Shown piece after piece: positions 54,101-64,000 of a DNA stretch of 64,000 bases (the first letter of the stretch is position 1; every line of letters begins with the position of its first letter). Below the pieces are notes generated by a model. That model made no database searches. It was not told the origin of the DNA and saw only the letters and a program-made list of their open reading frames with translations. Made by a program: the position numbers and the translations under genes. Origin of the DNA: Takakia lepidozioides (taxonomy: Eukaryota; Streptophyta; Takakiopsida; Takakiales; Takakiaceae); contig CM060731.1 in NCBI GenBank assembly GCA_030704615.1, forward strand, positions 67,560,756-67,624,755, given 5' to 3'.

Positions 54101-57100
54101 CCATGGTAGGCGTCTCGACCCTGGTAATTATCTTTGTGGTGTATGCTGATAGATGTTTCAAGTGTAGATGCAGAAAGCTTGCCTTTGTTCACATGGATGA
54201 TTCCTCGGAGGGGAGTCAAACATTTCACTAGGATTGCCTCGGTAGTTCACGTAACACAATGATTGCCCTTCAGATTTGTTCGTCAGGATACTCAATCCAC
54301 TGGTTCTCCATGTGTATTTTCTGAACGGTGATCCATCATGGTCTGTGTCTGTTCAGGTATCTGTAAGGCATGCCCATATCATAGCCCTTGAAAGTGTTTG
54401 GGAGAGGGTTCTGCTGCTGGGACCTTGTTTTCGATCTCATGTGGCAGTTGTACTTTTCTCTGGGCTAAATACTCTGTGAGTCTACTGCCTGTTTAATCTA
54501 TAGTTTGACCTGAATGTTTAAGTCTTAAAAAGTGGGAGGGTCTTCTGTGGATGCTCACACTGCATTTACAAGCTTGAATTGATGATCCATGATCTGGACA
54601 TGCTTGTGGGTTGCCCTGGACTGTCAATCTTAAACACCAGGAAACTGATCCTAGTTGGTTGGAGGTTATCTAGGCTTGCCAAATCACTATTTGAGGCTAA
54701 GTTTCCCTTGCTGCATCCTGATCAACAGCTTTTCATTCCTAATATTATGCTGTTCTAAGTTCAGTCAAACAAGTTGCAAGGCAGAGAACAAGTCAAAAAG
54801 CTTTGAGGGAATGGTTGCTTCAGTCTCAATGTCCCACGAGTCAGCCCCTAGTGCAGTATGGAGATCCGAGTCAAGTGGAAAGCTAGTGACCATGAACCAA
54901 TATGCTACAGCGAGTTGCTATGTTCCAAGATTAAACAGTTTGCAGGGATCAGATGACAACAATACCTGTGAGGTAGCCAAAGATCTTGGGGAAATCAAAC
55001 TCCCTCTCAAATTGATTTGGATAATTAACGATGTGGACCAGAGGGAGCAGTTGAAAATAACAGATTTCACCCCCCCTCGTACAAGGTACAACACATAGAA
55101 AGAATAGGCTTAGTTCAAGTGTGGATATATACTGTTCCAACTGGGAGCATTGAAAGCAGACCTGATAATTGCAATTGTGCGTTATGGGCAGGCCTGTGAT
55201 GTGTCAACCTTTAAAGACTCGACTTGGCAAATGCCTTGAGAACCTTCCTTTTGTGTCAGCATTCTGGTAACGTTTCCTCCCACCTCAACTACTGCGCTTT
55301 TCTTCATGGAAAACAATTCATTCTCTGTTTCTTTTTTCCTTTGTCTCTGCTAGTTCTGAATAAGGACAGATGGACTGCAGGGCCCTACAAGTCATTGCAA
55401 GCTTAAGGCGTAAATTAGAAGGAGTGTACAGTGACAAGCAGTTACTTGGGTGGAAGAAGGTACTTTGCAATCAACCGCCTAAAATATAGGTAATAACCTT
55501 TTAAGGATAGCTCTTTGGTTTCCTCTGCTTTACTGCAAAGGGCAATGGGTAAGGGGTCAATGCCAGCATGCAGATTAGAGCTTCATTTGACAAGATTGTG
55601 ATGGTAATTTGACAGATAATTTGATACTTGGTCTAGTGAGAAGGTTGGTCAAGATGTGCAAATCAAGCTTTTTCCCTTTCGGCTTTGGCAAGGAAAATGA
55701 AAGATAGAGGCCTTCATTCACACATAGATTTCAGCGTCAGTCTCTCCCACAGTTATCAGGTAGAACCCAAGGAAGCAAAATGATTCAGTGAAGTTTGTGT
55801 TCCTGTGAATCGTAAGTATGCTTTAGCATGCTTTTATGGGATGCCAATGTTAGTTTCTTAATTCCTCGTAGTCGAAGACTGATTATCGTATATGCCTTGT
55901 CTGTGCAAGGGTTTGTCAGCATGCTGGCATCATAGAAGATTACCTTCAAACTGCTTTGGCCCCACCAGTTATGCGAGTAAGAGAGCCCTCGGCCCCTATG
56001 TTTGATCTTGTTGCTTTGAAAGATGTGCAAAAACAAGGTATCCACTGGTGAAGGAGGGAAACTGTGAGGAGGGAGGGGTGGGGGGCTCATTTGGTATGTT
56101 CAATTTCGTGCATCTGGGTCACATTGTTGATGATACAGGAGGTTAGCAACATTATATGGTTTGAGACTTTTGCCCGAATATGGGTGCAGGATATGTTCAA
56201 GGAGTTCTTTGTACACACTCAATCCTGCCACTTGGGAGAAGACATTTCTGGCCGATTATTGGCAAAGGTGAGTTTCTAGTGCAGTTCTGACTCACTTAAA
56301 AGCCTGTCAAGGGAGCCAGATTGTTTTTTCCATTGAAATTTTACGCAACTTAAGAAACCAAGAATGTGTACTGAAGGGAGAAATGCAACCCAAATTTTTC
56401 TCTCTTTGGGACAAAATATCAATCAGCATCTACTACTCTTTCGACGGGTTGTGGGGCAAGGGCCACTCCAAGAATTAGCTTGGTTTGTAGTCCTTTTCAT
56501 TTTATGTCCACATGTTTGAAATTCACATTGATATTTGTGCAGGACAGGAGAGTCTGCATCAGCACTGCCTGGAGATGTTACCTGTGCAGTCCCATGCTTA
56601 TATCTCTTACCAATTGTAGGCATCTTGACAGTCCTTGCAGTGTTTTTGAACGACTCTCAGCTTTTGCTGTTGCCAGGTTCCTCCTATTTCCAACTTCTGT
56701 GTGCACATTGAAGCTCTATGGCTCGATCCACACTCTATAGTATGGCGAAGGCAGTGCGAGAATTTGCGAGGTGGTTCAGAGACTGAAAGCAGATGGACAT
56801 CCAGCCTAGGCCTGCAGACAAAGAAAAAGGAGACCCCATATGTTCGCCGGATTATCTCAGGTGCAGAGCTGGGTGTTGTGCTGATAGGTTCTTTGAAGGT
56901 ACCTTGCGTATACCTGGACCTCCTGCATTCAACATTTCGTAAATCAATTGGGCTAGGTAGATTTCGTTGCCTTGATCGAAGACAGAAGAGGCAGGTCGCA
57001 GGAGTGCGGGATCGGGCATTCTTTCCTTGCACCATTGACCATTCAATCTGTTTGTGTCCTTGTTGGCAGGTGTGCCAGACTTCAGGCAAGCTGCAGTTAG

Positions 57101-60100
57101 TGGATTCCACCGGAGCACTTGATGTTATCGTCCCGGATCTTCACTCTCAATCAAACCTGCACTGTCTATATGAGGTGGGTAGTAATAAAATAATATCCTT
57201 GGATGCAATGTTGATGTGAATGGTGACTGATGAAAAGAACGTTAGCCAGATTCATGCTGTGTAGGAAGGAAAGCATGTCTAAGTTGATTCCAGATTTCTG
57301 TTGATAATAAAGACCTACGAAAACTCCTGATGCTGAGGGGTTTGCGGTAATGTATCAATTGACTTTCAAGAAGTGCAAATAGGCCCAGCCACTCTAACAG
57401 GATTGTTCCTACTTACTCTGTCCTTCCAGGTCTCAAACTTCAGTCTGGTTCTGGAAGGCTTGTCTAGGGCTTCTCCTGCTCCAACTACGAGATGGAATGT
57501 TGACAGACCAGAGCACTCACCCTTGTCTTCGTCCAACATTCTCAAAGGAGTGATTTCAGAGAATAAGCTGTCAAAGAGGGTGGCATGCTACTACGTGCAT
57601 TTCCATTTGCGACATGCAACCTGCCTTAGAAGCCTGAGGTGGCCTTCAGAAACTCTAAACAATAATGGCAACTCAAGGATGGTCAACAAGTGTGCTGTAG
57701 ACCAAGGAGCAGAAGATTTGTGGAAGGGAAAGCATTTTCACATCGTCATGGTCACTCATAAGCATCATGTTAGACTCAAGGTATATCACAGATCACCGCC
57801 TGGGCCTTCAATGGATGTAATTAGTTTCTTTGTTTTTGCTTGAAAACTTCATGGTCTTGCAGGCCCTTTGTGTAACCTTTCTTTGAGCTGGTTGGATAGG
57901 AGGGTTAACTTCCCCTGGGGTTGATGGCCGTAAGGAGGGAATGGCATGAGTACATTCTTTGAGCTGGTAGCAGCAAGACTACCTTTCAAATCGATCCTAC
58001 CAATCATGGGAGTGGCTGACTGTCCAGTCCTTTGCTAACAATAATAAAGGAACCTCACACAGTCGAGCTCTATAAACTGGATGGCAAATCTGCTGCATGA
58101 TGTCTGACCTCTGGGTTGTTCACCGCTAGGGGGAGATAAGGCAAGGCCTCTCCCCGCTGCAATCTTGTTGTGGACAAGTGGCTATATAGACATATCTTTC
58201 TAGGCCTTGCTGGGGACCAAAGATGATTCCGTAGGACCCAGCTAATAGCAACAACCCTGTCTCTCTGTGGTGGCCTACCTGCATGCACTTCATCTTCGGG
58301 TTCTATTTTATGTTTTCTACTGTTCTATTGTCCCATGACTAGGGGGGCGCCCTTGTGGGCCTTATGAACATTTCATTTCTCCCTCTCCCTCTTTTTTCTT
58401 GTATCATTCTTTTGCGGATGCTATAAAGTATCATTTCATTTCTCTGTTTTGAGATGGGTTCACAAGGATGTATGCACTTACGGTCAAAACCAAGTTGTGA
58501 TCTATTTATATCATTTTCTCTGTGATACAGCACAGTGTTAAACAGAAGGAGGGCTATCAATGGACATTCTGTGCAGAAGCGGTTGTGCTCCCCTACAGAA
58601 TTCTACTCCATACAGACAGCACCGCTCCTGATGTGTGTGCTGATCTTCCCTTGTCTAGAGGAGACGGCGGTTGTGGATCAGTTGCAACTGATTTAAGAGA
58701 GAGAAAAGAAAAGTGCATGTTAGGAACATGCAAGGTGGAAAGGAAGGAAAGTGCAAAAGAGGCAAGTGCTGGAAGCAAAGAGGATGATGAGTGCACTATC
58801 CGGTGGTCTGTACCTTGCCTACTGAAACACTGCTCTGGGGAAAGTGCAAAATGTGGACCAGTGAGTATCTACAGGGGTTTGGTTGAAAGGAATGGGCGCT
58901 TGAAGAACAACACGGGTGTGAGCTGTGAAATGCTTTGTTGTAAAGATGATGAGGAAGGGTTACAGCAATTGGCAGCAAGTGACTTGGAAAGAATTGTGCT
59001 TGAATTCAATGGTCCAAACATTGAGTACAGCCAGGTACACCAGGCCACAAGTTGCAGCCCTGTTCAGTGTGGCCCCCCTTCATGATCATTTCTGTCAATT
59101 CCCCTGTTTATACGCTGATTAGATTAATGTTGGAACAGATCTTATTGTTATCACATTTGCCACTGTATCATTACCCGTATGTTCTTTTGTCAGGTACTGC
59201 ATATTGGACAATGCTATTTGCATCCGCTCTTGCGCAGTGACCTATCGACACCTGCTGGATCATGTGGAGATCAATTTCAGTCCAGCAGCGGCCCAGTAGA
59301 CTCATGCCAACACTCGGCTGATAGTTGCCTTTCTTTCACAAAGCTGCTTACGGTGGATGCCAGTCGTCCTCTCTTGAGTTTTTCTTTGACATCATTTGAG
59401 GATTGCGGGTCCTCAGAAGTCAATGGATTCTCTGGTGCCTGTGAGGTTCCATCAATCACTACACTGGGTAGACATGGGGAGCAAGTGGCTGAGGTTGTGG
59501 AGCTTCCTGGCAAGGCAGAATCACTGACTCTTAACTCAAGGGACGAAGCAGAACTTCCCCATTCTCGAGGTAGCCAGAAACTTCCAGGCTCTAGAAACCC
59601 CATCTTAGCAACCCTCATTTGCCATCAGATCAGTTCTTCAGAGTTGGCTTCGGTTTCAAGTGCATTGGAGGGGGTTCATGCTTGCATGGATTCCCCTAAT
59701 GAGGAGGTTAAGACTAACCAGAGAACCATGTCACAGCTCAGTAATGCCATTTTAATGGTCCCAAAGGCATTAGAGGAGGGCCTCAAACACAAGTTGGCTA
59801 GTTTAAGAGCCCAGCTGGGTCCCTCTGTGTGGGGTGTTAAGGGGGCTCTTGACCATGTCTCTCTCCCTGTCAGCCTCTCCACAGATAAGTTTGGCCAACA
59901 AGGGTCAGAGATCTTAGAGAAAACATCAGATGCAGAGAGTGGGGAAACCTGTACTAGAGTGTTTGCATTACAAGGGGCATTGGTCTCTGTCATGGGACGG
60001 GTGGAATCAATAGAACCCCTAGCACCCTGTCCTTCATTTGCGAGGCGCGAACTACTGAAGCTTAGAAAGCCATGTTCAAGTTCAAGATCCATGTGTCCAA

Positions 60101-63100
60101 TGGAGCATGAAGCAGTGGTGCTTGAAGTGCAGGACTTGCATGGGCCTCAAATGGTGACCACATCTCTACCTGTCTTTGTGATCCTGCAGGCTATTTTCTT
60201 TTGAATCTTTTCTCTTAATGAGGCATTCCACCTTTGTCACATTTGAGTAGTTCTTTGGCTTCATTTCAGTAGTACAGTAGTACATTGTCTGTGTCTCCAG
60301 GAAATATTTGGGGTCTGTTGATGCTTGAGCCATGGGCCCTTTGAGCCCCGGTAAACATGATAATTCTTCCTCTCTTTCTGTGGGGCTGCACTGGGAGGGG
60401 TGACTCTTCCAGTCCTTTTTGCAAGCTGAACATGCTGAAGGGAGATTCTGGTACATGTCTCTGCGCTTTGCTTGGTCCTCTGTAGTGCTTGCGAGAGATG
60501 TCCTTCAAAGCAAATTCATTATTTGCTGCAACCTCAGCTAAATTGCTAAATGTTGTGTGCATATGTGTATGGTCCAGATCAAAGTGAAGTGCAACTTTGC
60601 CTACAATGTTTGTCCGGTTGGTCTGGGGCCAGGGGCTGTGATATCTTTCCATCGCATTCTTCTGCAAAGGTAACCAATCTCTCGTGTATTGGTAAATGCT
60701 GCAGAGAGCACTGCATGTGCTTTGAACAATATCAGAGCCCTGAGTATTCGCAGCACTAGAAGCTGCGAAGAGCCACCTCTAATTTGAACACCAAATGTTA
60801 TCTGATGCAGGGGTCCGACTATACAACTGCAGAGCATTGCCACAACACTCTTCATAGTTCACAGCATTCAGGAGAGTTTGCCTTACTTGTCCAAGGGTGG
60901 TCAATGCTTGAGAGTGGACCGCTCACTAGCCTTTTTCCAGGAACAAGACAGTGACTCACTTGATGTTGTCGACACTCCCAACCAGCTGGACCTTCTTTGC
61001 AGCCTGACACACCATCAGTCTTTGAGGCTGCACTGCAGGGTAAGGACTTCATCAAATGCCATCTTCTGGTTTAATGTTGGGATTGGGAACTGCAGGTCCC
61101 TAGTGGCTGCTTCATACTATAATTGCTGTTGTGGCTCCTATTTGAATGTCTTACCATGCCAGAAGGCTCTTGAGAATAATTTTGTGCATAGTGTATGTAA
61201 GCTGGTTGGTTTCTATTTAGCCTTGTTACTGAGTTCCATGCCATCGTCCTCCAGATGCCTTCCATGTGAGATCTTCCACTGTTGCATGGATCTGTACTGT
61301 TATGTTTCACATTGCTTCTGAGGGGGGTAATTCTTGACTATTTTAGGAATCTGAAGTGGCCATAACCAATGGCATTTATATGTGTAACCTAGAAAGCATT
61401 TGTTTTCTGCTTGTGCATTGTTGGTATGACTGCTGGCAAGTATTTTGGTGGGTGTAAAACAGTTTGAATCTCTTTATTATTGTCTCCCATGAATATTTGG
61501 CAATGGTTGATGCCATCACTTCACTCACTCTCGATGATGGTTGCATATCCAAGCAGCGTGCAGTGGTTGATTGAATTCCAGGAATTCCAAGATGTAACCT
61601 AGGTCAAATTGTTGATATGTTCCTGTTTAGTTTCAAGAATCATACTACCCTTTCTTCTGTTTCAAGACATTACAATAGTTTTGGAACAGTAACAAGCCTA
61701 AGTGAGATTATTGACTGAAGATTGGAAGAGTCGACTGCAGTGGCAAAGTAGTCTATGTTATCTGGCACCTGCAAATGATGTCGCTTGTTCTCTTATTGGC
61801 AATACTGCAAGCCCACCATTTGTCATGCTTGCAGGTAGTGGATGTACAGAGGCTTGAACTGCAGTGGCAAGGCAGCCCTTTGTTTGATTGCACGGGGTCA
61901 GACGATAGGCAGTATATATGCAACGAATCTGGCAGCTTCCCTTCCAACTGCAAGGATGAATTGCAATGTGTCATAGCAACTTCAGGTTGTTTTACCATCG
62001 GTATGTAATTTGTATCTTGCATAAAACTCAGCTTACCTTCTTCGATCAGTCAGTTTTATTTCAAGCCTTGTCCTCCTTCCTGTTCAAATTGCATTCAAAA
62101 TGGAGGCTTTATGAACAATCAGATATACTGAGTTTGGGAAGAGACTGTTACTATTAGTCATATAGATGTCACTCACTGATTTGGTGCAGAGTTAGATATT
62201 ACTGGATGTGTGAGATTAATATAAGATATTGACATTTTGCCTCAGAGTGGCTTGCAAAATTTGTGTTACACTACCTTACAACAGATCTCACAGGGACTTA
62301 TATCTGCAAATTCTTCCCAATAATTTTCAATTAGTGAAGCCATAAGTTTACACTTCTTGTGCTTATACCTGAATTTCACAAGTTCATCATTTTCTCACTC
62401 CAATGGGTGTCACAACTATCTATTCTGGATGGCAGATGATGGCTCCTCCTTGGCAGACTGCTGGGCCACTGGCAGACAGGCTGCTGGGCTGCTTAGACTT
62501 GCTTCATTGTCCAGACAAGGGCAGCTCTCATCCACTGTACATGCAGATCTGCTGAACAAGATCATTCATGTGGAGTCTGCAATGGGGACATCCATAGACC
62601 AAGTCTTATGTGCTTTGGTACAAAAGCATGGGCAAATCAGTGTTCATAGAGAGCTCCTTTGGGGAGATGTGGGGAACAATCCCTGGTTGATGGAGAGTGG
62701 GGGTGGTGAAACTCTGGCAGGGGAGGAACAAGTGATTATGAGTGTGATACTGCAGCAGGCTTGCCAAATGGGACCTTTGGTAAGCATGGTCTCTCCCTGT
62801 GTCTAAAGTTACTTAATTCTTTCTTGTCTCTTACGTGTTTTTGAACTCCTCTTAACTGCTGTGTGCAGGTGGTCCAATGCACGGTTATACCAGATATAGA
62901 GGACACTCCACAGTGTGTCAGTACTTTGGACAAGAGGCGGGCATTCAAACCAGCCATCTTGTTGAACAATGGGCGGCGCATCCATACGGTAACCCGCTGT
63001 AGGAGTCAGCTTGTTGCCAAGCTGGTGGAATCCACAAATAACTGGAGAGAATTGGAGAGCCTTTGCAAAGAGCTTAGAACAAATTCTGTGTTGCAAAACA

Positions 63101-63105
63101 TTTGA
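51123..63105 (+). CDS. CTC1: CTC1-like subunit of the CST telomere complex
   Basis: CTC1 with STN1 and TEN1 binds telomeric single-stranded DNA and directs C-strand fill-in. Twenty proposed exons stay in phase (about 1822 codons): 51123-51593, 52387-52665, 52841-53597, 53966-54105, 54357-54475, 54765-54972, 55370-55459, 55920-55976, 56190-56267, 56553-56676, 56741-56898, 57070-57174, 57430-57780, 58531-59034, 59194-60153, 60578-60669, 60811-61039, 61835-62000, 62436-62779, 62869-63105. Matches to plant CTC1 include LTFTDETASVCCTVASLD, KYVAITGLRKKVILVG, YVGIVTGIHMQGQLVELD then VWLLLTH, WERVLLLGPCFRSH, SGKLQLVDSTGALDVIVPDL, EAVVLPYRIL, VCPVGLGPGAVISFHRILLQ and DDGSSLADCW. It is longer than Arabidopsis CTC1 (about 1270 residues), mainly from low-conservation stretches in exons 3, 14 and 15. 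Exon 3 could instead end at 53723, also in phase. Exons 6-10 are the least certain. Confidence 0.85.
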
Positions 63106-64000
63106 TTGCATAACTGATTGCATAACAGTTCAATCTGTTTTCAATAAACCCGAGCTTTCTTCTCCCTCCCAATATTACATACAGTTTGCAGCTTGGTACT
63201 GCTGGTATGATATGTCACCGTGAATTTCTTATGTGGATCTGGTGATAAGATGTTGCCTCAAAACATCCAGTATTCAAATAACTGACCTCATAAATGGAGC
63301 TCTGACTTACCAATTCGAGCAAATGGTCTGGATACAAGAAAGATACTCAGGACTTCACTGTATCATGTTATGCTACAATTAATCTTTCCTGTGTCTCTTC
63401 GACCCATGATCAACCAATTTATGCTGCATCAATTTTTCTCAACACAGCAAGTGCAGATACAGTTATAGGGACACAATAACAACGCTCAGAGCATGTCCAT
63501 CTTACATCATTATACCAAAAGATAGACTACCAAATGGCAATAAAATATATTTGACACAACGGCATTCATGAAGCACATTTGAAGTGAAGAAACATGAGTC
63601 AGTCAAAGACATGAATTATCACTACTTGGCAATGGATTCAAGTACATAACAGAAACCATGAATGTCTAACATCTCTTGTTCAAGTGGTTTGGAAGCATCA
63701 GATATAACCAGTCTCTATGGTGTACTGGGCTAGGACATAACTAATATCCAAAATCAAGCTCTTCGGAATAGTGGGCCACATTGATGCTTACACAAGCACA
63801 ATTGTAGCACTATTGACCCAATGCATGCATGCATTAGGTCAATGATTAGAAGGTAGAGTCGTTGGGAACCAAACACTATGATTGACAACATCCGGATAGC
63901 ATATCCCTGTAAAGAGGTGGCTTCCAACCATATAATTGACACCTTGCTGGTGCTCAAGACATGTCAATCGGTTGAAGGACGAAAGTATAGTCCAATTCAA
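63106..64000. other. 3' flank of CTC1, nothing recognised
   Basis: AT-rich sequence with short open frames and no visible motif. A small repeat (ATGCATGCATGCAT) is at about 63820-63835. Confidence 0.45.

Noticed and set aside
48809-63105. An operon-like or functional link among Qng1, GT92 and CTC1
   Set aside because: The genes differ in strand and pathway; adjacency in plant genomes is usually incidental.

Overview
This 64 kb window is nuclear DNA from a land plant, most likely a fern (inference). The genes carry many GT-AG introns. The PPR gene is of the PLS/DYW class, which is specific to plants and their relatives. The glyoxysomal malate dehydrogenase and the telomere protein CTC1 have plant-type architecture. 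The spacers are long, AT-rich and full of transposon debris, as in fern genomes. I cannot prove the lineage from sequence alone. All exon boundaries are my own reading of GT/AG sites checked for unbroken phase; none is backed by transcripts.

Left part (1-9.6 kb): a decayed PPR-DYW gene enters at the left edge. It is followed by spacer with a tRNA-derived SINE family, poly(A)-type retroposon tails, microsatellites, and a duplicated TATA-containing promoter-like unit. From 9.68 to 15.90 kb lies a complete 15-exon GH27 alpha-galactosidase gene.

Middle (16-39 kb): about 22 kb of repeats and broken genes. It holds a 2.2 kb element with roughly 0.5 kb inverted repeats that encloses a Ty3/Gypsy integrase fragment, a nucleostemin-like GTPase pseudogene exon, and three tandem arrays of a diverged unit of about 50-65 bp with a palindromic GACCGCC/GGCGGTC core. 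It also holds a second PPR fragment, an end-to-end piggyBac transposon (TTAA target site, matching termini, decayed transposase with all three catalytic aspartates), two related MULE-type elements of about 610 bp with 9-bp target duplications, a LINE fragment, and fold-back elements.

Right part (39-64 kb): a compact run of four housekeeping genes. These are glyoxysomal malate dehydrogenase (9 exons, PTS2 signal), a queuosine-salvage protein of the Qng1/DUF2419 family (7 exons), a single-exon GT92/DUF23 glycosyltransferase on the minus strand, and a large CTC1-like gene (20 proposed exons, about 1822 codons). The Qng1 and GT92 genes converge. GT92 and CTC1 diverge from a spacer that contains a 99-bp minisatellite. 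No functional link between these neighbours is expected, since plant genes are generally not arranged in operons.

No coordinated novel multi-gene system was found. The most interesting items are the intact-ended piggyBac element in a plant genome, the palindromic repeat arrays, the MULE-type elements carrying a tRNA-like internal promoter motif (one sits beside the malate dehydrogenase TATA box), and a perfect 27-bp hairpin between genes.
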